This document shows, in pieces, positions 1 to 6,191 of a stretch of DNA of 11,379 bases. The notes under the pieces are model-generated. The model was given only the letters and a program-made list of their open reading frames with translations, did not search any database and was not told the DNA's origin. The stretch lies in NCBI GenBank assembly GCA_021413565.1, contig JAIOQC010000080.1:1-11379 (forward strand). Direction: 5' to 3'. A program made the translations under genes and the position numbers. Position 1 is the stretch's first letter; every line of letters starts with the position of its first letter. The DNA is from Candidatus Nomurabacteria bacterium. Lineage in GTDB: Bacteria; Patescibacteriota; Minisyncoccia; Phycocordibacterales; UBA9973.

Positions 1-192
1 GGCTCAAAGAATTGTAGAAAAATTATCAAATCAATTCAATTTTTACCAGAAAATATCTTTAAAAAATACGCAAATTATATACCTAAATATTTCAAGAGTA
101 TCTATAATCGTTTCAAGCAATCTAATTTTGAAAATGAAAAAGATATGCAGAAGCAGTGGGTTGATTTTATTATGAAAGATTTCAGTATATAA
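1..192 (+). CDS. C-terminal fragment of an unrecognised protein
   Basis: An open frame enters from the left edge in frame 1 and ends at TAA (190-192), giving the last 63 residues of a longer protein. The fragment is rich in Lys, Ile, Phe, Tyr and Asn, with a basic aromatic stretch (FKKYANYIPKYFKSIYNRF) and a final KDFSI. It has no membrane segment and no motif I can assign. The base composition matches its neighbours. It ends 10 nt before the next small gene, so it may share a transcript with it. I do not recognise the family, and the start lies outside the window. Confidence 0.55.
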   Translation, partial: GSKNCRKIIKSIQFLPENIFKKYANYIPKYFKSIYNRFKQSNFENEKDMQKQWVDFIMKDFSI

Positions 193-193
193 T
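188..193 (+). promoter_or_regulatory. Candidate -10 box overlapping the upstream stop codon
   Basis: A perfect TATAAT lies over the TAA stop of the preceding gene, 9 nt before the ATG at 203. No good -35 lies at 16-18 nt (the best TTGATT, 161-166, is 21 nt away). In an AT-rich genome this hexamer can occur by chance. If real, the transcript would have a leader of only about 3 nt. Confidence 0.3.
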
Positions 194-202
194 AGGATTT
201 AT

Positions 203-352
203 ATGACAAACAAGAAATCTAAAATATTTTTCGTTCTACTGATAGTTTTTATATCAATATCTCTAGCAATAACGTATTATAAATATGTTGTTCTTAACGA
301 TTTTGAAACAATAACCGATGAAGTATTATTTAATGAATCATTAGAAGAATAA
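203..352 (+). CDS. Small single-span membrane protein (49 aa)
   Basis: This 49-codon ORF starts at ATG 203 and stops at TAA 350-352. It has a short positive N-terminus (MTNKKSK), one hydrophobic helix at about residues 8-27 (FFVLLIVFISISLAITYY) and an acidic tail (FETITDEVLFNESLEE). This fits a membrane-anchored protein with its N-terminus in the cytoplasm and the acidic tail outside; the helix lacks a clear cleavage site. An AGGA (194-197) lies 5 nt before the ATG, one of the few plausible ribosome binding sites in the window. Only 3 nt separate its stop from the ATG of the histidine kinase, so the two are probably co-translated. It may be an accessory to the sensor, but that is inference from position. 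No family is recognised. Confidence 0.6.
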   Translation: MTNKKSKIFFVLLIVFISISLAITYYKYVVLNDFETITDEVLFNESLEE

Positions 353-355
353 AAT

Positions 356-2032
356 ATGGAAACATCAATTCAGACATTTGTTAATTTGTGCCAATGGGAC
401 GCCTCAAGGATGTTGATTTTCTCAGATAATGTGTTTGGTGCCTTAATTTATTATTCTCATTTTCTAGCACTAATTATATCTGTTCTAGTTGGAGTTTTTG
501 TTTTGTCTAAAGACAGGAAGAATATAGTCAACCAAGTATTGTTCTTTATCATGATGACATTTTCATTGTGGGTCTTATTTGATTTAATTCTTTGGGCGAA
601 TGAAAAACCAGCACTTATAATGTTCTTTTGGTCTGCAATACTTATTATTGAGCCATTGATATATGCATTATGTTTATATTTCATTGATGTTTATATTGAA
701 AAGAAAGATATTAGTGTTGGCAAAAAGATTACAATCTTTTCTTTATTATTACCAGTCATTGTTTTACTGCCAACTCAGTACGCACTTGTAGGGTTCGATT
801 TAACAAATTGCTTCCGAGAGCCAGTTGAAGGATTACTTGCTACTTACTATGTTTATTTTATTGAAATAGTATATTCTTTCTGGATTCTATTTTATGTTAT
901 TAAAAAATACGTAAAAGCAACACTAGAAATGAAAAAACAAATTACCCTGATTACTGTTGGTGTGGTTCTATTTTTGATAAGTTTCGTATCAGGTAATCTT
1001 ATTGGAAGTCTGACAGAAAACTGGACACTCGCACAGATTGGTTTATTTGGTATGCCAATATTGTCTGGATTTTTGGCTTACTTGATTGTTAAATATAAAG
1101 CATTCAATACAAAACTTCTGGGTGCTCAGGTACTTGTTGTGGGTCTTGGTTTACTTGTTTTGGTTATTGCTTTTATTAGAAATATTGAAAATGTGAAATT
1201 AGTTGTTGCCTTTACACTTTTGTGTGTTTGGTTGCTTGGACGTGTTCTAATTAGAAGTGTTCAACAAGAGGTTAAACAAAGAGAACAATTGGAAATACTT
1301 TCTGAACAACTTTTGATAGCCAATGATAAACTTAAAGACCTTGATAAATTAAAGACGGAGTTCTTGTCGCTTGCCTCACATCAACTAAGAAGTCCATTAA
1401 CTGCAATTAAAGGTTATGCTTCGATGGTATTAGATGGTGATTTTGGTGAGATAAACAAAGAAGCCAAAGATGCTATTGATAGAGTGTTTCAATCTGCCCA
1501 AAACTTAACAAAGATTGTTGAAGATTTCCTAAGTGTTTCAAAGATTGAATCTGGTGGAATGAAATATGAAATGGCACCTTTTTCAATCGCAGAAATTACA
1601 AATGATATGGTAAAAGATTTATCTATCACAGCCGAAAAACGTGGATTGAAAATGTCTTTTACTTGTGATGATAACAAGGGTTATATGGTAAATGGTGACA
1701 AAGAAAAACTTCGACAAGTAATATTGAATTTTATTGATAATTCTATTAAGTATACAAAAGAAGGTCAAATTGATGTATCTGTAAAACGCGAATCTAATAA
1801 AATATTATTCCGTGTCAAAGATACTGGTATGGGTATGACAAAAGAAATTAAAGATTCATTGTTCCAAAAATTTGCTCGTGGAGATGGCGCTCGAATGAAT
1901 ACAACTGGTTCAGGGTTGGGATTGTATCTAGCCAAAGAAATTGTTGTGGCTCACAAGGGAACTGTATTTATTGAATCAGAAGGATTAAACAAAGGTTCAA
2001 CATTTGGTTTTGAACTTGATGCTATAAAATAA
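356..2032 (+). CDS. Orphan membrane sensor histidine kinase
   Basis: This 558-residue protein is a two-component sensor kinase that should autophosphorylate on His and pass the phosphate to a response regulator. The N-terminal ~300 residues are membrane-embedded: about seven hydrophobic segments at 26-50, 58-80, 86-110, 124-139, 163-182, 196-217 and 228-247, resembling the seven-helix sensor region of some kinases, then two more at 256-274 and 280-297. A likely coiled-coil linker (300-335) leads to the H box (SHQLRSPLTAIKGY, His342). The ATPase part follows: N box around Asn458/Asn462 (LNFIDNSIKYT), G1 DTGMGM (489-494), F box LFQKFARG and G2 TGSGLGLYLAKEIV (517-530). All catalytic boxes are intact. 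No response regulator gene lies within the window, so its partner and signal are unknown. The ATG is 3 nt after the stop of the 49-aa membrane protein gene. Confidence 0.93.
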   Translation: METSIQTFVNLCQWDASRMLIFSDNVFGALIYYSHFLALIISVLVGVFVLSKDRKNIVNQVLFFIMMTFSLWVLFDLILWANEKPALIMFFWSAILIIEPLIYALCLYFIDVYIEKKDISVGKKITIFSLLLPVIVLLPTQYALVGFDLTNCFREPVEGLLATYYVYFIEIVYSFWILFYVIKKYVKATLEMKKQITLITVGVVLFLISFVSGNLIGSLTENWTLAQIGLFGMPILSGFLAYLIVKYKAFNTKLLGAQVLVVGLGLLVLVIAFIRNIENVKLVVAFTLLCVWLLGRVLIRSVQQEVKQREQLEILSEQLLIANDKLKDLDKLKTEFLSLASHQLRSPLTAIKGYASMVLDGDFGEINKEAKDAIDRVFQSAQNLTKIVEDFLSVSKIESGGMKYEMAPFSIAEITNDMVKDLSITAEKRGLKMSFTCDDNKGYMVNGDKEKLRQVILNFIDNSIKYTKEGQIDVSVKRESNKILFRVKDTGMGMTKEIKDSLFQKFARGDGARMNTTGSGLGLYLAKEIVVAHKGTVFIESEGLNKGSTFGFELDAIK

Positions 2033-2049
2033 TTATTTTTTAAGCACAC

Positions 2050-2093
2050 ATCTTTACCTCATTTTACGCTATAGCGTAAAATGAGGTAAAGAT
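2050..2093. repeat. Perfect 44-nt palindrome between convergent genes
   Basis: Two 22-nt arms are exact reverse complements with no spacer. The left arm begins ATCTTTACCTCATTTTACGC and the centre is CTATAG. It lies between the histidine kinase stop (2032) and the cysS stop (2108), which converge here. In RNA from either strand it would fold into a very stable hairpin with a TATA loop. It is probably a two-way terminator, but no clean U-run follows on either side (AGTTTTAC on +, GTGTGCTT on -), so it could also be a protein-binding site or a 3'-end protecting hairpin. Confidence 0.8.
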
Positions 2094-2107
2094 AGTTTTA
2101 CTACTAT

Positions 2108-3463
2108 CTATAATTTTGATATTACAGGGCCTGATTCAGTATCTTTTACTTCGTAGCCCAATTCTTGGATTTTCATTCTTATTTCGTCACTTTTATTCCA
2201 ATCTTTATTTAGTCGAGCAGTTTCGCGATTCTCAGCCAATTGTTTAACATCTTCTGGAATATCTAATTCTTTTAAGTTACTTAAATTAAAGCCAAAAACA
2301 TTATCAAAATCTAATAAGGTGGCTTTCTTATCTTCTGGTGTTAAATTATTATCTTTTAATAATTCCCAAATTAAAGCGATACCTTTAGAAGTGTTTAAAT
2401 CGTCATCCATAGCGTCTTTTAATTGTTGAGCATATTGTGTATTTACAGTACCAATAACATCACCTAGGGCTTTGTAGGCATCATACAAGCGTGTAAGCGC
2501 TTTAGATGATCCAATAACCGCTTCAATCGTAAAGTTTACTCTTGTTCGGTAATGACCAGTATATAACCAGTAGCGAAAAGCAAGAGGACTGATATCCTTT
2601 TCTATTAAATTTCGTAGTGTATAAAAATTGCCAACTGATTTGGACATTTTAGCACCATCTACTAAGAGGTGTTCATTGTGCATCCAGTATTTCACAAAAT
2701 CTTTACCAGTTGAACATTCTGATTGAGCAATCTCATTTTCATGATGAGGGAATATCAAATCAACACCACCAGTATGGATATCTATACTCTCACCTAATTT
2801 ATCTATACTCATAGCAGAGCATTCAATGTGCCAACCAGGGCGTCCTTTTCCTAAGCTTGTCTCCCAAAAGATGTCACCATCAGATTCTGTCCAAGATTTC
2901 CAAAGCGCAAAATCTTGAGCGTTTTCTTTTTCATATTCATCCTTGATTAATCTACCGTCAGCATTATTTTTTAATTCCGAAACATTGATTTGAGAAAGTT
3001 TGCCGTATTCTTTATCTTTGTGAATATCAAAATAAACTGAGTTATCCTCGGCTTTGTAGGCGTAACCTTTTTTTATAAGAGTCTCAATCATACTGAGCAT
3101 TTGAGGTATATAATCTGTTGCCTTAGTGTATATATCAGCTTTCATAATATTGAGCATTTCAATATCTTTATAAAAAGCCTCAGTATAAAATTCAGTAAAT
3201 TCATGCAAAGTCTTGCCTTGTATTTGAGAATCACGAATAATTTTGTCATCCACATCGGTAATATTCATTACATGTAAAACATTGTATTTTTCGTGTTTTA
3301 GGTAGCGTTTTAGGGTATCTACAAAGACATAAGCACGGTAATTGCCAATATGAGGATAGTTGTAAACTGTAGGCCCGCATGTGTATAAACTGACTTGATT
3401 AGGGTCTAATGGTTCGAATAGTTCTTTCTTGTGTGATAGGGAATTGTATAGTTCTAATGCCAT
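2108..3463 (-). CDS. cysS: Cysteinyl-tRNA synthetase
   Basis: This cytoplasmic class I synthetase (451 aa; E. coli has 461) joins cysteine to tRNA-Cys. The signature HIGN (38-41) follows YTCGPTVYNYP, and KMSKS is at 272-276. The zinc site that selects cysteine is complete: Cys29, Cys215 (GWHIECSAM), His240 and Glu244 (FPHHENE). The tail ends in the usual short anticodon-binding region. The open frame continues 80 codons upstream, but that part is antisense to rplU and is not conserved; ATG 3463 gives MALELYNSLSHKKE, a normal CysRS start. No Shine-Dalgarno lies at a usable distance; a good promoter (TTGAAA/TATACT) ends 10 nt before the ATG, implying a very short leader. The stop is TAG. It converges with the histidine kinase and diverges from rplU. 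Confidence 0.96.
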   Translation of the reverse strand: MALELYNSLSHKKELFEPLDPNQVSLYTCGPTVYNYPHIGNYRAYVFVDTLKRYLKHEKYNVLHVMNITDVDDKIIRDSQIQGKTLHEFTEFYTEAFYKDIEMLNIMKADIYTKATDYIPQMLSMIETLIKKGYAYKAEDNSVYFDIHKDKEYGKLSQINVSELKNNADGRLIKDEYEKENAQDFALWKSWTESDGDIFWETSLGKGRPGWHIECSAMSIDKLGESIDIHTGGVDLIFPHHENEIAQSECSTGKDFVKYWMHNEHLLVDGAKMSKSVGNFYTLRNLIEKDISPLAFRYWLYTGHYRTRVNFTIEAVIGSSKALTRLYDAYKALGDVIGTVNTQYAQQLKDAMDDDLNTSKGIALIWELLKDNNLTPEDKKATLLDFDNVFGFNLSNLKELDIPEDVKQLAENRETARLNKDWNKSDEIRMKIQELGYEVKDTESGPVISKL

Positions 3464-3473
3464 ATATTTGCTA

Positions 3474-3501
3474 AGTATAGCCTCTCCCTTGCATTTTTCA
3501 A
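3474..3501 (-). promoter_or_regulatory. Promoter of cysS
   Basis: Read on the minus strand, TTGAAA (3501-3496) is followed after 16 nt by TATACT (3479-3474), each 5/6 to the sigma-70-type consensus. The predicted start site is near 3467, so the cysS ATG at 3463 would have about 4 nt of leader. The site overlaps the proposed rplU promoter on the other strand. Confidence 0.55.
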
Positions 3502-3517
3502 AGTTTTTGTGTAGTAT
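3489..3517 (+). promoter_or_regulatory. Candidate promoter of rplU
   Basis: TTGCAT (3489-3494), a 17-nt spacer and TAGTAT (3512-3517) lie 7 nt before the rplU ATG at 3525. Hexamer matches are modest (3/6 and 4/6), but spacing and place are right. The predicted transcript would start at about 3524, making rplU effectively leaderless. The box overlaps the cysS promoter, so the two polymerases would compete. Confidence 0.4.
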
Positions 3518-3524
3518 ATGTCCT

Positions 3525-3884
3525 ATGGTAACTGCCAAGAAAACTACAAAAAAGACAAAGGATGCTACAGAATTCGCTGTTATTGAAACAGGCGGAAAGC
3601 AATATAAAGTCGCCGTTGGTGATATTCTTAAGATTGAGAAACTAGAAGGTGAATTTACTCTAGGCGATAAAATCGTTTTTGATAAAGTTCTACTAGTAGA
3701 CAATGGAGAAGATACTACAATTGGCTCTCCTTATATCACTGAAGCAAAGGTAGAATCACTATTCCAAAAAGCAGGCCGTGGTAAGACTGTCAAAGTTGTT
3801 AAATTCAAACAAAAGTCTCGCTACCTAAAACGCAATGGTCACAGACAGCCATTTATAGAAGTTAAAATCTCAGCAATCAAATAA
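3525..3884 (+). CDS. rplU: Large-subunit ribosomal protein bL21
   Basis: The 119-residue product is ribosomal protein L21, which binds 23S rRNA in the large subunit. The family start FAVIETGGKQYKV is at 17-29 and the C-terminal rRNA-binding motif KFKQKSRYLKRNGHRQPF at 93-110. ATG 3525 was chosen because it follows the candidate promoter and gives MVTAKKTTKKTKDATEFAVI, a Lys/Thr-rich extension of about 15 residues ahead of the usual start; E. coli L21 is 103 aa. The frame stays open to 3429, but that part overlaps the cysS coding start and reads as unrelated residues. No Shine-Dalgarno is present. Unusually, rpmA (L27), its normal partner, does not follow: the gene ends straight in a terminator. 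Confidence 0.95.
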   Translation: MVTAKKTTKKTKDATEFAVIETGGKQYKVAVGDILKIEKLEGEFTLGDKIVFDKVLLVDNGEDTTIGSPYITEAKVESLFQKAGRGKTVKVVKFKQKSRYLKRNGHRQPFIEVKISAIK

Positions 3885-3920
3885 AAAATAACCCTAGGCA
3901 TTGCCTAGGGTTATTTTTTA
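3882..3920. terminator. Strong bidirectional intrinsic terminator
   Basis: This is a perfect 18-bp stem (3882-3899 with 3903-3920; core ACCCTAGGC/GCCTAGGGT) with an ATT loop. The rplU stop codon is inside the left base. On the plus strand the stem runs into TTATTTTTTATT; on the minus strand the A-rich left base reads as TTATTTTTTATTT. It can therefore terminate both rplU and leftward transcription arriving from recR. Confidence 0.9.
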
Positions 3921-3932
3921 TTATGAAAGACT

Positions 3933-3974
3933 GTAATCTATTCTATAATTCTATAGAATTATAGAATAGATTAC
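3933..3974. repeat. Perfect 42-nt palindrome touching the recR stop codon
   Basis: Two exact 21-nt arms have no spacer (left arm begins GTAATCTATTCTATAATTCT; centre CTATAG). Its right edge, base 3974, is the last base of the recR TAG stop (3976-3974). Arm sequence differs from the 2050-2093 palindrome, but size, lack of spacer and centre are the same. A U-run terminator already lies just beyond it for recR transcripts, so termination may not be its only role. Confidence 0.8.
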
Positions 3975-4588
3975 TATGAGCGGTTTTGGAGTGCGTTCTT
4001 GATAGTTTCGCTATCTGAATACTCAAGTTCAGTGCCGGTGGAGAGTCCTCGTCCCAAAGATACAACTCGAAAAGAGTATTTAGTTTGAAGTGGGTTAATT
4101 ATCTCTCTTAGGTACATATCTGTATTTTCTCCTTGAGGAGACAATGATAATGCCAAGACTACTTCGGTTAGATTATTCTTTGTGGCTCTTTCTTCTATTG
4201 TTTTAAGCAATTCTTTTGTGCGTACAAAACTTGGTGTTTCTTTTGTTACGATTGGTACTAATCCACCCAATATAAAATACATACCATTGTAAGTTTTACT
4301 CTTTTTTACACTTTCAAAATCAGCATCTTTCTCTACAATTAGAAGTAGGCTTTTGTCGGTAGCTGTATTTTGGCAAGTCGTACATAAATCATCTTTATTG
4401 CCTTGGAAAAATAAGAAACAAGAAGGGCATAAGGTGATGCTATTTTTAAGTGCAAGAATGCTATCACCAAGTTCTTTGACATATATTGGATTCTTGTGAA
4501 GCAGAAAATAAACAAAACGCTTCGCTTGACGCTCGCCAATTCCAGGAAATTCTTTAAATATTTTTGCTAATTGATCTATGGGGTTCAT
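3974..4588 (-). CDS. recR: Recombination mediator RecR
   Basis: RecR (204 aa, close to the usual ~200) works with RecO, and RecF in some bacteria, to load RecA onto gapped single-stranded DNA. The order of domains is normal: a helix-hairpin-helix near the N-terminus (FPGIGERQAKRFVYFLL, 14-30), a four-cysteine zinc site (Cys54, Cys57, Cys69, Cys72), a Toprim domain starting at VEKDAD (85-90) and the conserved tail GRGLSTGTELEYSD (179-192). The second Toprim cysteine-free half keeps the LGG turn (107-109). It starts 2 nt after the dnaB stop, so it is the second gene of a dnaB-recR operon and likely depends on coupled translation; no Shine-Dalgarno is seen. It ends in TAG within the edge of a perfect palindrome. 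Confidence 0.95.
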   Translation of the reverse strand: MNPIDQLAKIFKEFPGIGERQAKRFVYFLLHKNPIYVKELGDSILALKNSITLCPSCFLFFQGNKDDLCTTCQNTATDKSLLLIVEKDADFESVKKSKTYNGMYFILGGLVPIVTKETPSFVRTKELLKTIEERATKNNLTEVVLALSLSPQGENTDMYLREIINPLQTKYSFRVVSLGRGLSTGTELEYSDSETIKNALQNRS

Positions 4589-4590
4589 AT

Positions 4591-5976
4591 TTAAAATACA
4601 TCAACACCAGAACTTGCAGGTGAATCAAAAGAACTTAGATTGCTCTTTTCTATATTTAAGAAAGAAGTAGTTTTGTCATCAAAATATAAATCAACTTTAC
4701 CAACCGGACCATTTCGGTGTTTTTCAATCAGTATCTCGGCAATATTTGTTCTTTCGGACTCATCCTTGCCCTTATCTTCACGGTGAATAAACATAACTAC
4801 GTCAGCATCTTGTTCGATGGATCCAGAGTCACGCAAGTCAGAGAGTCTTGGTCTACCTCCACGAGCTTCAACTGCACGAGAAAGCTGTGACAATGCAATT
4901 ACTGGCACATCAAATTCTTTTGCCAATGCTTTGAGTGAACGAGAAATCTCAGTAACTTGGTTGACCATGCTGTCATAATTTTTTGAAGTAGACATTAATT
5001 GCAAGTAATCAACAATAATTAGGCCAATACCATTTTCAGCACGAATACGACGACAAACTGAACGCATGCGAATAATAGAATTACCAGCCATATCATCAAC
5101 AAAGATAGGCGCCTTGGATAATCTGTCTAATGAATCACGAATTTTTGAGAATTCATTTTCAGCTTGCAAGTTACCAGTTCTTAAACTCCAAGCATTTACT
5201 CGAGATTCAGCAGCAAGCATACGGTCGACAAGTTGTTGAGTACTCATTTCTAGGGAAAATATAACTGTTGGTGTGCCTTGTTTGAGTGCTGCTTGACGAG
5301 CAATATCAAGAGCAAGTGTTGTTTTACCCATAGATGGTCGAGCAGCGAGAATAATTAGGTCAGATTTCTGTAAACCTGATAGGTATTGGTCCAAATCACG
5401 AAAACCAGTGGAGACACCACGGAGTTCTCCTTTATTTTCATGTAGTTTAGCCAGACGATCCCAAGCCTCAGGTAGACTTTCAGCCAATGACACGAAAGCA
5501 TGTCGAGCAGTATTATTATTAACACCCATCATGCGTTTTTCTGCTTGGTCAAGTATTTCAAAAACATCTTCAACATCTTCACGGAAACCAAGTTCAGAAA
5601 TATCAGTTCCAGCTTCGATTACTTTTCGTAATAAATGTTTTTTACCAACAATTTCAGCATAATGTTTAATATTTGTTGAAGCAGGAACAGCATTTGCAAG
5701 TTCACTTAGATAACCTGCACCACCTACAGAGTCAATCAAACCTCTTTCTGTTAATTTAGAAGAAACAGAAAGAATATCAATAGGTTCACCTTTGCCAGAT
5801 AGTTCTAGCATTATTTTGTATATTTCGGAGTGCCTAGAAACATAAAAAGAATCAGCATTAACAATATCACTGATTTCATGTAGTGCTCCAGGACGAAGCA
5901 TAATAGAGCCAAGTACTGCTTTTTCAGAGTCGAGATTTTGAGGGGGGATTCGAAGATTCATTTTTTTATCTGCCAT
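4591..5976 (-). CDS. dnaB: Replicative DNA helicase DnaB
   Basis: This 461-residue hexameric helicase unwinds DNA ahead of the replication fork. The N-terminal collar domain begins with the family pattern PPQNLDSEKAVLGSIML (11-27). The RecA-like C-terminal domain starts near GVSTGFRDLDQYLSGL (187-202) and shows Walker A ARPSMGKTT (212-220), Walker B IIVDYLQLM (320-328), the SQLSR motif (363-367), SGSIEQDADVV (384-394) and the EKHRNGPVG arginine-finger region (418-426). It has normal length, no intein and all key residues. The start ATG 5976 lies 7 nt after an extended -10 (TGCTACAAT), so the mRNA would begin about at the start codon; no Shine-Dalgarno is present. It is followed by recR at 2 nt and diverges from trpS. 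Confidence 0.97.
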   Translation of the reverse strand: MADKKMNLRIPPQNLDSEKAVLGSIMLRPGALHEISDIVNADSFYVSRHSEIYKIMLELSGKGEPIDILSVSSKLTERGLIDSVGGAGYLSELANAVPASTNIKHYAEIVGKKHLLRKVIEAGTDISELGFREDVEDVFEILDQAEKRMMGVNNNTARHAFVSLAESLPEAWDRLAKLHENKGELRGVSTGFRDLDQYLSGLQKSDLIILAARPSMGKTTLALDIARQAALKQGTPTVIFSLEMSTQQLVDRMLAAESRVNAWSLRTGNLQAENEFSKIRDSLDRLSKAPIFVDDMAGNSIIRMRSVCRRIRAENGIGLIIVDYLQLMSTSKNYDSMVNQVTEISRSLKALAKEFDVPVIALSQLSRAVEARGGRPRLSDLRDSGSIEQDADVVMFIHREDKGKDESERTNIAEILIEKHRNGPVGKVDLYFDDKTTSFLNIEKSNLSSFDSPASSGVDVF

Positions 5977-5978
5977 AA

Positions 5979-5993
5979 GTGCTATTGTAGCAC
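5979..5993. promoter_or_regulatory. Inverted repeat over the dnaB -10 box (possible operator)
   Basis: GTGCTATTGTAGCAC is a 6-bp inverted repeat with a 3-nt centre that covers the whole extended -10 of dnaB. A protein bound here would block the promoter. The symmetry is short and might be chance. The regulator is unknown. Confidence 0.3.
5984..5992 (-). promoter_or_regulatory. Extended -10 promoter of dnaB-recR
   Basis: Minus strand TGCTACAAT (5992-5984) matches the extended -10 form TGnTATAAT with one mismatch. No convincing -35 lies upstream, as is usual for extended -10 promoters. The predicted start is near 5977, one base before the dnaB ATG, so the message would be leaderless. Confidence 0.5.
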
Positions 5994-6080
5994 GCTAGTT
6001 GATTTGACTGAAACATGACTTTTTGAACAACTTAGGGGATAAAATGTGCAAAACTATATGTTTTTTGGTACTATATAGGT

Positions 6081-6130
6081 TATACCTGTTTTGTATAAGA
6101 TTTTACTTATACAACATTACGACAGGCATA
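6081..6130. repeat. Nested inverted repeat in the dnaB-trpS intergenic region
   Basis: The inner arms TTGTATAAG (6091-6099) and CTTATACAA (6106-6114) are perfect, 9 bp with a 6-nt loop. The outer arms TATACCTGT (6081-6089) and ACAGGCATA (6122-6130) pair at 8 of 9. Together they could form an interrupted hairpin upstream of trpS or a two-dyad protein site. No T-box consensus or U-run is seen, so I do not call a riboswitch. Confidence 0.5.
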
Positions 6131-6137
6131 ATTATTT

Positions 6138-6191
6138 ATGACTAACTCAATATTTTACATAATACATAGTGTAAAATTTCATTTGGGATGA
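6138..6191 (+). CDS. Possible 17-codon upstream ORF coupled to trpS
   Basis: ATG 6138 opens a 17-codon frame (MTNSIFYIIHSVKFHLG) whose TGA overlaps the trpS ATG as ATGA (6188-6191). This geometry would allow re-initiation on trpS. It contains no Trp codon, so it is not a classical tryptophan attenuation leader peptide. No good ribosome binding site precedes it. It may be chance. Confidence 0.2.
   Translation: MTNSIFYIIHSVKFHLG
6172..6177 (+). promoter_or_regulatory. Candidate -10 box of trpS
   Basis: TAAAAT ends 10 nt before the trpS ATG, the same spacing as the cysS promoter. No -35 is recognisable; a second -10-like CATAAT lies at 6158-6163. The match is weak support in AT-rich DNA. Confidence 0.25.

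Noticed and set aside
3429..3524. 32-codon upstream extension of the rplU frame
   Set aside because: It overlaps the cysS start and promoter on the other strand and encodes a sequence unlike L21.
3464..3703. 80-codon upstream extension of the cysS frame
   Set aside because: It is antisense to the rplU coding sequence, shows no CysRS similarity and lies upstream of a good cysS promoter; ATG 3463 gives the normal family N-terminus.
5977..6187. Replication origin between dnaB and trpS
   Set aside because: There is no cluster of DnaA boxes, no dnaA or dnaN nearby and no clear unwinding array; the AT-richness matches other gaps.
6081..6187. T-box riboswitch upstream of trpS
   Set aside because: The conserved T-box sequence and an antiterminator/terminator pair with a U-run are absent.
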